Below the pieces are notes generated by a model. It was not told where the DNA came from and ran no database searches. It was given only the letters and a program-made list of their open reading frames with translations. Positions 14,689 through 23,866 of a DNA stretch of 64,000 nt are shown piece after piece (the stretch's first letter is position 1; the number at the start of each line of letters is the position of its first letter). The position numbers were made by a program, and so were the translations under genes. Source of the stretch: an uncultured Mycoplasmatota bacterium (GTDB taxonomy: Bacteria > Bacillota_I > Bacilli_A > RF39 > UBA660); NCBI GenBank assembly GCA_900546275.1, contig URCH01000001.1:62001-126000 (forward strand), written 5' to 3'.

Positions 14689-15904
14689 ATTGTTTATCAA
14701 TCTTTTTTCCATTGATGTCATAATATTCAAAAACTCCACCATTTTGGATTAAACATCTTACCTCGCCATTTACAAAAGCTATATTTAAACAACTTGTTGT
14801 ATCAAATGATTTTTTACCATTATTATATATTATAGCGTGTCGATCAACACCATTATTCTTATATATTATAACTTGATTTTCATTATTACTATTAATATCT
14901 TTTACATAATATTCATCATTTAACGAAGTAATTATTTTATTATTTTTTGTATCAATAATATCTGTCTTTCCATTATAGAATGATGAAATATATCTATCTT
15001 TTTCTTCGTCTTGTATTTTGCTTGAAACTTTTGGTTTATCTACACCTGTAATTTTTTCATATTCTTTTATAACTTTGCCTTTCGAATCAAGTAATTGATA
15101 TTTTCCGTTTGTAGAAAATAATGCAACTTTTTTTGAAAAACAATAATTTACAGCACATTCTATTGAACTTTTATCTAAATACTTATCATTAGTATCTTCA
15201 AAAAATACACTTCCATCATAATTTAATATTTTGACTTTAATTTCATCATCATAATTTGTCACTTTGTAATAACAACCGGTTTGTGTTATGTATTTATATT
15301 TTCCAAGTTCAGCAATAAATTTTCCTTTATCATTTATTATTCCAACTTTCCCGTCTGTTGTTGTTATTTTTGTTGTACCATTACAAAAACCTTTTGTATA
15401 AAGATCACCATAATATTTTATATTATCTAAAAGAATTTTACCACTATCATCTTTTAATACATAATGATCTCCGGATTGTTCGAAACTTGCAGAAGAAACA
15501 GTAGGATCTTCTTTTAATTTATTTTCACTACTAGAATCGTTATTTAAAAGTATTATTATTACTGCTATTATTGCAACAATAGCAACTACTATCCCAACAA
15601 TTAAACCTATATTTAATTTCTTTGGTGGCTTACTATTAAAATTTTGATTATTAGCATTTCCACTTTCAAATGTATTAACAGGTTGTGGTGCCGGTTGTTG
15701 CATATTAACTTGATTTATAGGTTGTTGGTAACTAACTGTTGATTGTGGTTGAGGGTTAATTGATTGTTGATTAAATGTTGGTTGATTAACATTTACATTT
15801 GGATTAAACTGATTATTTAAATTTTGATTATTTGGTAATGGTTGATTACTCATCATTCCATTATTAAAATTTTGATTATTAAAATTATTTTGTTCTTGAT
15901 TCAT
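14687..15904 (-). CDS. Membrane-anchored protein with Asn/Gln-rich N-terminus and WG-type repeats
   Basis: 405 residues from the ATG at 15904 (AGGAG upstream); the open frame further up lies in the neighbouring gene. Layout: about 95 residues of Asn/Gln/Pro-rich low-complexity sequence with no charge clusters, a KPPKKLN stop, one TM helix (about residues 103-125, IGLIVGIVVAIVAIIAVIII), then an outer domain of about 275 residues. That domain has repeats of the form KVGIINDKGKFIAEL and KYQLLDSKGKVIKEY, like WG (KWG) repeats that build beta-propellers. Cytoplasmic N-terminus and external C-terminus are predicted. Last gene of the operon. Confidence 0.75.
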   Translation of the reverse strand: MNQEQNNFNNQNFNNGMMSNQPLPNNQNLNNQFNPNVNVNQPTFNQQSINPQPQSTVSYQQPINQVNMQQPAPQPVNTFESGNANNQNFNSKPPKKLNIGLIVGIVVAIVAIIAVIIILLNNDSSSENKLKEDPTVSSASFEQSGDHYVLKDDSGKILLDNIKYYGDLYTKGFCNGTTKITTTDGKVGIINDKGKFIAELGKYKYITQTGCYYKVTNYDDEIKVKILNYDGSVFFEDTNDKYLDKSSIECAVNYCFSKKVALFSTNGKYQLLDSKGKVIKEYEKITGVDKPKVSSKIQDEEKDRYISSFYNGKTDIIDTKNNKIITSLNDEYYVKDINSNNENQVIIYKNNGVDRHAIIYNNGKKSFDTTSCLNIAFVNGEVRCLIQNGGVFEYYDINGKKIDKQ

Positions 15905-15914
15905 TTTAAAACTC

Positions 15915-17372
15915 CTAATCTCTATGATATTCTTCTGATTTTCCAACAGTATTACCATTACCATTAGTTAACATTTCAGAAAAATTATCAATATAATATT
16001 GGTATCCTTTACTCATATCTGGATTTTCCACAACAAAACCAAATCTTGATATTATATTTACACCGTTCCAAACATTAATTAAAATTGAAAAAACATTATC
16101 TTCTGGAATGTATGCACTCCACATACTATATTGTGCTGATCCTGCACTCATTTCTGTTCTATAAACAGTATAAGTTTCGGAATCATCTGTAACCAATAAA
16201 TAATAATCATCGTAAGTATATGTTATTCCGTTGTTATAAAGCGTTAAATTTAATCCAGTATTTCCTTTAACATAACTTCCAGAATCTTTATAAAATTTCA
16301 ATCCTACAACGTATTTATGACTTTTTACTAAATATGCTTTCGTCAAATCATTAGCAAATCCCATTGTATTATAATTAGCCATTGCATAATCAACTATAAA
16401 TGGAGCTCCAGTATCTTTTGAAAGTTTTTTAATAAATTTACTAATTCTACTATAAGCTTCATCAACACTATAATTTTTATTAACAACAGTTATAGCAACT
16501 TCTATATCGTCAATCTTTGTATAATACTCATAAGCAGTATACTTTTCAGCATATACACCTTTATATAGTTCTTTGTTATCAGCTGTTTTTACACTTTCTT
16601 TATTTGTTAAATCTAATGTTTTATATTTTTTAAATGATTGATTACTAACAAAAACTAATGTATCTTCTTCTAATGTTTGAAATTCATAAACATAGCTTAA
16701 ATTTTCTTCATCTAATCCCATTTCAATAAAGTTATAATATTCTTTTGTATCTTTATCTAATTTAAAAGATAAAACATTTTTTTCATCTGTGTTTAAATAA
16801 AGGCTAAAATTAATAAATCTTGCATAGTCTCTATCGTAATAATTTTCGGCATTATAATAAATTGGCTCTTGATAACATAGTTCTCGTGTATTATCTTTAT
16901 AACTAACTATTTCTTTCGCACATTTATTTACTTCTTTGTTATAAGGTATTTTTCCGTCAACATATTTATTACTAGGACTAAATATACTATTTGAATTTGA
17001 ATTATTATTATCACCTTTATTGTTTGAAAGTAATACTACACCTATAATTGTTGCAACAACAACGGCAGCTGATATTCCAACAATTAAACCTATATTTAAT
17101 TTCTTTGGTGGTTTACTATTAAAATTTTGATTATTAGCATTTCCACTTCCAAATGTATTTATTTGTTGTGGCGTTGGTTGTTGCATATTCATTTGATTTA
17201 TAGGTTGTTGAAAACTAGGTGTTGGTTGTGATTGTTGATTAACGTTTACATTTTGATTAAACTGATTATTTAAATTTTGATTGTTTGATAACGGTTGATT
17301 ATTCATCATTCCATTATTAATATTTTGATTATTAAAATTATTTGGATTAAAATTATTTTGTTCTTGATTCAT
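15915..17372 (-). CDS. Membrane-anchored protein with Asn/Gln-rich N-terminus, outer domain unknown
   Basis: 485 residues, start at 17372 with a strong AAGGAGGAGGT. The N-terminal 95 residues are nearly the same as in the genes on either side (MNQEQNNF..., NNGMMNNQPL, PINQMNMQQPTPQ), followed by KPPKKLN and one TM helix. The outer part of about 350 residues is rich in Tyr and Asp with no family recognised; stretches such as GLDEENLSYVYEFQTLEEDT and ISRFIKKLSKDTGAPFIVDY look globular. The gene starts 22 bases after its upstream neighbour ends and is ten bases from the next start. Confidence 0.75.
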   Translation of the reverse strand: MNQEQNNFNPNNFNNQNINNGMMNNQPLSNNQNLNNQFNQNVNVNQQSQPTPSFQQPINQMNMQQPTPQQINTFGSGNANNQNFNSKPPKKLNIGLIVGISAAVVVATIIGVVLLSNNKGDNNNSNSNSIFSPSNKYVDGKIPYNKEVNKCAKEIVSYKDNTRELCYQEPIYYNAENYYDRDYARFINFSLYLNTDEKNVLSFKLDKDTKEYYNFIEMGLDEENLSYVYEFQTLEEDTLVFVSNQSFKKYKTLDLTNKESVKTADNKELYKGVYAEKYTAYEYYTKIDDIEVAITVVNKNYSVDEAYSRISKFIKKLSKDTGAPFIVDYAMANYNTMGFANDLTKAYLVKSHKYVVGLKFYKDSGSYVKGNTGLNLTLYNNGITYTYDDYYLLVTDDSETYTVYRTEMSAGSAQYSMWSAYIPEDNVFSILINVWNGVNIISRFGFVVENPDMSKGYQYYIDNFSEMLTNGNGNTVGKSEEYHRD

Positions 17373-17394
17373 ATTATTACCTCCTCCTTATAAA

Positions 17395-18307
17395 TTACAA
17401 TCCTCTATCTCTTTCTGTATAGTTAAATATTTCAACAAGATTGCTATTTGGGTATCCTGTATAACGATATTTATCTCCGTCTAAACTTTCAAAATCTATA
17501 TAGTACCAGTAATCTGATACAGAAGATATATTATATTTTGATTTAATTGTATCCATAGAAATATTTTCTACATACTCATTATTTAAAAGAATCAAATTAT
17601 TTGAATGAAACATTAATGAGAAATAAGGCGCATCATAACCTTTTTCTTCATAAACATTATAGTATGTTGAAAAGTCAAATATATTATCACTATTTTTTAT
17701 TTTAAAATTAAATGTTAAACTACTTATTCCTTTTTTTTCTACCTTATTAGATTCAAATTCAGTAAGGGAATAATTAGGACAACCTTCTTCAGATTCGGTT
17801 TCTTTATAACATACCATAACCCAATTAATTTCTACATTCAATTTTTCCATTATATCATTTATAGTATTAATTTCAGATAATTTTACATTATTTATTGTTG
17901 CATGATTCATTATTACGTTTTCTGCAAATTGTTTTGTAGAATTATTATTAGATGTATCAGAAGTATTAGATTTATTATGTAATAGTAGTATAACTATAAC
18001 TACAATTACTAATATTGCCACTACAATTCCAATAATTAAACCTATATTTACTTTCTTTGACGGTTTATTATTTGAATTTTGATTATTCAAATTTCCACTT
18101 TCAAATGAATTAATAGATTTGTGGTATTGGTTGTTGCACATTCACTTGATTTATAGGTTGTTGAAATGGTTGATTCATTGGTTGTGAATTAACATTTACA
18201 TTTGAATTAAACGAATTATTTAAATTTTGATTATTTGGTAATGGTTGATTATTCATCATTCCATTGTTAATATTTTGATTGTTAAAATTATTTTGTTCTT
18301 GATTCAT
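17395..18307 (-). pseudogene. Third member of the Asn/Gln-rich membrane family, split by a frameshift
   Basis: The N-terminal 65 residues (18110-18307, starting MNQEQNNF after a weak purine-rich site) end at a TAA, and the rest (17395-18141) continues in another frame with NSFESGNLNNQNSNNKPSKKVN, the TM helix and a 180-residue outer domain. Alignment with the two paralogues (QPTPQQINTFGSGN, QPAPQPVNTFESGN) shows a single extra base in the segment CAAATCTATTAATTC around 18113-18122. The site is not a homopolymer, so slippage-type phase variation is not obvious. One-base correction gives a protein of about 303 residues. Confidence 0.75.
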
Positions 18308-18320
18308 ATTTTTTACTCCT

Positions 18321-20591
18321 TTACTTTATACTTTCCGGATCAAAATCAATAGTTTGCCCGTCAGAAGAACCCCATTGACAAGAATCGCCACTACATCCTA
18401 AATCACAAGAACTACCGTAAAAATAGTTTAATCTATCTTTTGTATTAAAATAATCGTGTTGTTCTTTAAACCATTCATCAGTATATTCATATTGTAGAAC
18501 ATTACCTTTTAATTTTACATTTGTAAAATTTTTTCTAGTTTTAGTGCCTTCATACCAATCATTATAATCAGCTTCTTCTGTCAAAAATAGAGTTATCACA
18601 GCTTTATAAGCAATTCCCTCGTTATTTAAATAATATGTATCTATTTTTAGACTTACTTCGTCTGATGTTCCATTACAATCATCATAAGAAATAAAATTTT
18701 TATTCGAAGAACTTTCTTGTTTAAAGTTTTTTTGAACTTGTTTAATTGTTAACGAATAATAATTTTGCAAAGTTATATTATTATTGTAAGTTATTAAATA
18801 AAACTTTCGATAATCATTATAATTATTAGTATCAAATATAATTTGATTGCCTTTGCTATCTGAACTATCAACAATTATATAATCATCGTTTTCGTTTTGT
18901 GCTACTAAAATCGCATCAATATAGTTATTATCTTTATCAATAGTTATTTTTATAGCTTCTTCTGATGTTAAATTAATAGCAAAATATGTTAATCCCATTT
19001 TTCCAATACCAACATCTTCCATATAAACATCATTTTTCTTTATATTGATTGTATCGTTAATATTAGACATTGCTCTACTTTCTGTTGGTATATTCAAATT
19101 GTTATTATTATAATTAAAAGTTAAATTTTTAAGTGCAATTTCTTTTTGAATATTTTTTCTTTCTTCCAGTGTAGAATTATCTTCTAAATATTCTAAAAAA
19201 TTTGACTTATACATCGCTTCAATAATTTTTTGCGTCCCGTTATCAACAATGTTTGAATAATTAAATAAATATACAAACATTGCATAAGCTGCTTTTGCTT
19301 CGCCATATTGATTTACATATCTACCTAATAATGAGTTTGAATTATATCTATAAACTTGCGCCCATTCATTTAAAAAACCTGATGTCGTTGTTTTGTTGGT
19401 TGATAATGCACTAGCCCAATTTGCTGTTGAATCCGAATAATATGGATCAGAACTCATATTGCATTCATTATTACCACATAAAACACTTCTTTGATAATGA
19501 TGAAAAATTTCGTGGTTATATAATTGTTCTAATCTTTCAAAATCATTGAATGAACTTGGTTTAATAACAATATATGGATATGCTATTGTTCCATAACTAT
19601 CTCCGCCAAAAACACTATTTAAAATTTCTTTTCCTTTACCATAACCACTTATATATTGTGCTGTTGAACTATCATTATAATTTACTAAATATATTTGCAT
19701 TGCACTTTCTAAATAGTTTGGATCAATATTTGAATTTTCTAATATCTTTTGTTGATTTTTGTAAGTTGTGCCTTTTGATATTACATTAGATTTATAACTA
19801 TAATTACTTTTAAATAAACTATCATATTTAGATATAGTATTTTCTAATCCGTCAGCTATTTTTACAGCTGATTCATTGTTAGTTGCACTATTACCGGTCG
19901 TAGTGTACCATACAACAAAATTTCCATTTTTTGATAATACAGCTTTATTTAAATTCGTCACTTTATCACTTTTAGCATAAACAGTTTGAATAAATAAATC
20001 CGCTAATGCTATTTTATTATCTTCTGTTGTTTCTTCATTCTCTTTCTCTACTTCAAAAGTTATATTATTAAGATTAATTTTTTTAGCAAAATAATTTAAT
20101 GTTTCAGTTGATAAATCTTCATAATACTTATTTATTAGTTCTTCTATGTTAATTGTATCATCTGACTTTAAAAGATTTTGATATTTTTCATTTAACATAC
20201 TTGTATCATATTGAGTATAAAGTAAATATCTAACATATTCATCAGTTGTAATATTTTCATTTAAATAATCAGAATATAATTGATTACTTATATTAATCTC
20301 TGTTTCTGGTGGCAAATTATTATTATTTTGTTTATTTAAAAAGTAAAAACTTCCAAACAAAAGTAAAGCTATTATTGTAATAATAATTACTACCAACAAA
20401 ATATATTTTTTTCGTTTATTTTTATTATTATTTACAACAGGTCGTGGATTAAAAACTTGTTGATTAATATTTATATTTTGATTAAACTGATTATTTAAAT
20501 TTTGATTACTTTGTGATTGTTGATAAACTTGATTATTGTTTGGAATTGTTTTAAATGATACTACATCGTTATTATTAGTATTTTCATCCAT
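18321..20591 (-). CDS. Membrane-anchored HExxH zinc metalloprotease
   Basis: 756 residues, first gene of the operon. The N-terminal 60 residues are Asn/Gln-rich (related to but shorter than those of the next three genes), then a basic NKNKRKK and one TM helix (about residues 63-85), giving an external C-terminal domain. Near residue 360 it has QLYNHEIFHHYQRS, a zincin HExxH motif, followed by a region (STANWASALSTNK) that may contain the third ligand zone. The protease domain is surrounded by helical regions with VFGGDSYGTIAYPYIV upstream. It ends with a Cys-containing segment (SSCDLGCSGDSCQW). Possible roles are cleavage of host or competitor proteins or release of the other outer domains; none is proven. 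Confidence 0.75.
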   Translation of the reverse strand: MDENTNNNDVVSFKTIPNNNQVYQQSQSNQNLNNQFNQNININQQVFNPRPVVNNNKNKRKKYILLVVIIITIIALLLFGSFYFLNKQNNNNLPPETEINISNQLYSDYLNENITTDEYVRYLLYTQYDTSMLNEKYQNLLKSDDTINIEELINKYYEDLSTETLNYFAKKINLNNITFEVEKENEETTEDNKIALADLFIQTVYAKSDKVTNLNKAVLSKNGNFVVWYTTTGNSATNNESAVKIADGLENTISKYDSLFKSNYSYKSNVISKGTTYKNQQKILENSNIDPNYLESAMQIYLVNYNDSSTAQYISGYGKGKEILNSVFGGDSYGTIAYPYIVIKPSSFNDFERLEQLYNHEIFHHYQRSVLCGNNECNMSSDPYYSDSTANWASALSTNKTTTSGFLNEWAQVYRYNSNSLLGRYVNQYGEAKAAYAMFVYLFNYSNIVDNGTQKIIEAMYKSNFLEYLEDNSTLEERKNIQKEIALKNLTFNYNNNNLNIPTESRAMSNINDTINIKKNDVYMEDVGIGKMGLTYFAINLTSEEAIKITIDKDNNYIDAILVAQNENDDYIIVDSSDSKGNQIIFDTNNYNDYRKFYLITYNNNITLQNYYSLTIKQVQKNFKQESSSNKNFISYDDCNGTSDEVSLKIDTYYLNNEGIAYKAVITLFLTEEADYNDWYEGTKTRKNFTNVKLKGNVLQYEYTDEWFKEQHDYFNTKDRLNYFYGSSCDLGCSGDSCQWGSSDGQTIDFDPESIK

Positions 20592-20778
20592 ATTCTCTAA
20601 CTCCTATCTTACTATTATTAGTATATCATATTTCTTCAAAATATCATATAAGTCAGAATTATAATACCGAAAAAAATAATTATTTTTTGTGATATTTTAA
20701 TTTAATTAAAGAAAAATATTGATAGTAAAAAAATTAAATATATTAGTCAATAGATAAATATCTATCAAAGTATCTGTT
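20592..20778. other. Promoter region of the membrane-protein operon
   Basis: About 190 very AT-rich bases upstream of the metalloprotease gene and downstream of the 58-aa ORF. It should carry the operon promoter, since the four following genes are tightly packed; a TATACT box lies near 20630 on the minus strand but no good -35 could be assigned. Confidence 0.35.
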
Positions 20779-20955
20779 CTAAAAATCATAGTGTTTACAA
20801 GTGTTTGCGAAGATTTTATACAACATTTTAGGCATGGTTTTTACGACATTTGTTACATATTGACTATTAACATTCTTGTGATACAATATAGTAGAATATG
20901 AAATAATTGTAGCTAATGGTACTAATCTTGTGTCTTGCTTAGTACTTTTTTTCAT
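20779..20955 (-). CDS. Small basic protein, 58 aa
   Basis: ATG at 20955 with GGGGG seven to eight bases upstream. Basic (MKKSTKQDTRLVP at the start, VVKTMPKMLYKIF at the end), no Cys pair or membrane span. It is preceded immediately by a perfect 10-bp hairpin at 20981-21008 that could be its operator or leader. No family recognised; an element-encoded regulator is one possibility. Confidence 0.5.
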   Translation of the reverse strand: MKKSTKQDTRLVPLATIISYSTILYHKNVNSQYVTNVVKTMPKMLYKIFANTCKHYDF

Positions 20956-20980
20956 ATTCAATAACCCCCTAAATTTTATA

Positions 20981-21008
20981 AATTTATGTCTTAATTAGGA
21001 CATAAATT
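20981..21008. promoter_or_regulatory. Perfect 10-bp inverted repeat upstream of the 58-aa gene
   Basis: AATTTATGTC, eight-base loop TTAATTAG, GACATAAATT. It sits between the start of the small protein and the hairpin field, and its loop plus flanks (GTCTTAATTA) recur in the palindrome GTCTTAATTAAGAC at 21292-21305, suggesting two sites for one binding protein. Confidence 0.6.
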
Positions 21009-21535
21009 CGGCCGTGAAATTATCAAAAAAGTATTAAAATTGTGTCGAAAATGGCAAAAAAGCACATTAAAAAAGTGTGTACGTTTGTGTAACACCCCTT
21101 ATATTATAAGGGGTCTAAAGTAAACGATTGTATAACAAAATTTGTAGGTGTAATCACTAGTGTTTTTACTAAACCCTTATGAAATAAGGTAAAACTAGCC
21201 ACTGGCTAGTTGTTTGTAAACGGGTTTATCCTGCTTGACTATGATTTTAATGTAATAGCTTTTTTTATGGCCATAACTTCGGCCATTTTGCGTCTTAATT
21301 AAGACTGAAACTGCGACATAATTTTTTGTGGTTTTTATAATTTTTAAAACTACTATTTTAACGTTCTTACGTAATCATTTTTTTTAATTTTGATTTTATA
21401 TACTTGGTTTAAAATAATAAATAATCATACTAATAGTTAAGGATATTTAATCTATTGCTATTAGTCTTTTTTTGTATTCAAAGAATAATTAGGAAACTCT
21501 TTCATAGAGTTAATTAGAATAAAGGGGGTTTTAAA
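21009..21535. other. Hairpin-rich non-coding region of element 2
   Basis: More than 500 bases without a gene but with several near-perfect hairpins: ACCCCTTATA/TATAAGGGGT (21094-21114), CACTAGTG (about 21155), CCTTAT/ATAAGG (21175-21189), AACTAGCC/GGCTAGTT (21193-21211), ATGGCC/GGCCAT (21267-21286) and the palindrome GTCTTAATTAAGAC (21292-21305). None but possibly the first has a T run, so they are not a set of terminators. An origin of replication or transfer, a structured RNA, or operators for the recombinase are candidates. Confidence 0.6.
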
Positions 21536-21682
21536 ATGGAAAAAGAAATTAATTATATTATAACTAATGAAATCATAACAAACGTAGAAAACAAGGAAGA
21601 TTTTATTGAACTATTTAATAAAAAACTAGCTATGATTATTTTAAACCTAGAAAATAAGTTAAGGGGCTGTAATTGTGAATAA
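21536..21682 (+). CDS. 48-aa ORF preceding the recombinase of element 2
   Basis: ATG at 21536 with AAGGGGG upstream; acidic helical peptide (MEKEINYIITNEIITNVENK) ending with Cys residues (GCNCE). It is followed by an inverted repeat AAAGCGC/GCGCTTT (21682-21716) and then the recombinase. Position and size mirror the 31-aa ORF of element 1, though the sequences are unrelated. A directionality factor or leader peptide is possible. Confidence 0.6.
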   Translation: MEKEINYIITNEIITNVENKEDFIELFNKKLAMIILNLENKLRGCNCE

Positions 21683-21718
21683 AGCGCGTTATAATTTTAT
21701 TGTATTACAGCGCTTTCA
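21683..21718 (+). promoter_or_regulatory. Inverted repeat between small ORF and recombinase
   Basis: AAAGCGC and GCGCTTT flank a 22-base AT-rich loop, lying between the 48-aa stop and the recombinase start. Its GC stem stands out; it may attenuate transcription or control access to the recombinase ribosome site. Confidence 0.5.
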
Positions 21719-21742
21719 ATATATATGAAAGGAAATGAGTGT

Positions 21743-23866
21743 ATGTTGGAAGAACAAAGAAAGGTGGTAAATAGTAGTTTTAGTAATACAAATTCTTTAA
21801 ATGATTATAATATTAACAATGTTTTAAGTGATGACTATTTAGAAACAATAGAATTTAAAACAATTAAAAAATTATTATGTGTAGATAGCTTAGAGTATAT
21901 GACAGATTATTTAAGAAATCTATTAAAAGTTTCTAAACCTAATAATCCAAATTGTTTTAAAAGAAATGGAATAATTGGAACATATCACACACCGGGAAAA
22001 CGTGGTATTATATATGTCAGATTATCACAAGAAGATTTAGATAAAGAAAAAGGAAATGTTAGTAAAAGTATTTTAAACCAATTACTAATGTTATTAACTT
22101 ATTGTAATAATAAAGAAATTGAAGTTGTAGGAATATTCTATGAAGAAGATATAAGTGGTGGCGACGGTACGCGTGAAGAATGGAATAAAACACTTCTATT
22201 CTGTGAACTAGGAAATACAGATATTTATGTTTGTAAAACACAAGCAAGATTCGCAAGAAGTATTGAATTTGTAGAAAAATATTTACATAAAAACTTTATT
22301 CAATGGAACATAAGATTTTTAAGTATTGTTGATAATATTGATACATATAACAAAGGGAATAAAAAATCTAGTCAAATAACTGCAATGGTAGATGAATGGA
22401 AAATTGAAGAACAATCTATCAATACCAAAAAAACATTAAGAGCTAAAAATGATGCAGGGCAATGGACTGGATCTTTTGCCCCTTATGGATATATAGAAGA
22501 TCCCGACGATATGTACCACTTAATTGTTGATGAAGAAGCTGCAAAGGTTGTTAGAGAGATTTATAAAATGTATGCTAATGGTATCGGATATTATAAAATT
22601 TGTAAATATCTTAATGAAAACAAAATACCTACACCTAGCAGATATAAAAAATTACAGGGATTAAAATATGTGTGTCCTTATTATCCAAATGGATCAGAAT
22701 TTTGGAATATAGACTCTATAAGAAAAATATTACTTGATGAAACATACGACGGATTGTTAATCCAACATAGAAAAGAAAAAATTGCATATAACATAAAAGG
22801 ATATAAAAATATTCCTAAAAACGAACAAAGTATTGTAGCTTGCGCTCACGATAGAATTGTTGATCCTGATATATCAAGGATAGTTAGAAAAAAATTTGCA
22901 TATAGTAAAGCCAAAATAGATTTAACAAACGCACAAAAAGACGCAAGACAATTAATAAATGCTATTCAAAATAATTTAAGTAATTATAATGTTGATGAAG
23001 AAAAACTAATGTCATTAAATATCGCCATAACTGATTTAGATAATAGTATAATTAAAGCGGATTTAAAATCTATAATTTCAAATTACGATACATTAAGAGA
23101 AAAAACACTATCTCTTAATAGCGAATTATACTCTTTAATTATGGATCAAGTAGATATAATGTCAACATCTAATAGTAGAGCTCGTCCGGGAAAAAATGGC
23201 GAAGTACATATTTTTAGTAGAAAAGTTTATTGTGCTGTTTGTGGAAAAACTTTTCAAAAGAATTGTTGCAAATCAGGACCTAGAAAAAATCCATTTATGA
23301 AACCTTACTTACATTGTAGAAATCATAGGGCTGGTGGTGGATTAACTTGTGATAATAAAAATTATATAAGATATGAAGTATTAGAAGAAATTGTTTTAAA
23401 TGAAATTAATAAAATGATTGATACATATTATAATAAAGATAAATTTGATAAAAACTACTCCTCAAAAAAATCTCAAATTAACTATGAGAAAAATGTTGAA
23501 ATTTTAAAAAAAGAAAAAATAGGTATAGAAAAAAAACTAAACAAAATTAATGATCGTTTTGCTATGCTATATGATGATAAAGCTGACGGAATAATTTCGG
23601 CTACTGAATTCATTATGTTAAAAAATAAATATCAAAATGACATCAATAATTTCAATTTAAGGATTGAAGCTATCAACAAAGAAATATATGACATAAGAGA
23701 TAAAGAAAATAATGCAATAAATGAAAAAAGTGTATTAGAAAAATACACTCATATAGATAAATTGGATAGACTTATTATTGATGAATTTATTTCTAAAATC
23801 CTAATAGGAAAAAAAGATGAAAACAATAATAGGCCAATCAAGATATTTTGGAATTTTACAATTTAA
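21743..23866 (+). CDS. Large serine recombinase of element 2
   Basis: 707 residues from the ATG at 21743 (AAAGGA upstream); an ATG at 21725 lacks a site. An atypical 85-residue N-terminal extension precedes the resolvase domain with nucleophile Ser95 in YVRLSQED, then FYEEDISGGDGTREEW and CKTQARFARS in place of the common DRxxR motif. The Recombinase domain (FAPYGYIEDPDDMYHL), a zinc ribbon (YCAVCGKTFQKNCC ... LHCRNHRAGGGLTC) and a long coiled coil follow. The stop codon touches the inverted arm of the attachment site. It is predicted to recombine the DAGHGG site of the amidase. Sequence is distant from the element 1 recombinase. Confidence 0.95.
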   Translation: MLEEQRKVVNSSFSNTNSLNDYNINNVLSDDYLETIEFKTIKKLLCVDSLEYMTDYLRNLLKVSKPNNPNCFKRNGIIGTYHTPGKRGIIYVRLSQEDLDKEKGNVSKSILNQLLMLLTYCNNKEIEVVGIFYEEDISGGDGTREEWNKTLLFCELGNTDIYVCKTQARFARSIEFVEKYLHKNFIQWNIRFLSIVDNIDTYNKGNKKSSQITAMVDEWKIEEQSINTKKTLRAKNDAGQWTGSFAPYGYIEDPDDMYHLIVDEEAAKVVREIYKMYANGIGYYKICKYLNENKIPTPSRYKKLQGLKYVCPYYPNGSEFWNIDSIRKILLDETYDGLLIQHRKEKIAYNIKGYKNIPKNEQSIVACAHDRIVDPDISRIVRKKFAYSKAKIDLTNAQKDARQLINAIQNNLSNYNVDEEKLMSLNIAITDLDNSIIKADLKSIISNYDTLREKTLSLNSELYSLIMDQVDIMSTSNSRARPGKNGEVHIFSRKVYCAVCGKTFQKNCCKSGPRKNPFMKPYLHCRNHRAGGGLTCDNKNYIRYEVLEEIVLNEINKMIDTYYNKDKFDKNYSSKKSQINYEKNVEILKKEKIGIEKKLNKINDRFAMLYDDKADGIISATEFIMLKNKYQNDINNFNLRIEAINKEIYDIRDKENNAINEKSVLEKYTHIDKLDRLIIDEFISKILIGKKDENNNRPIKIFWNFTI

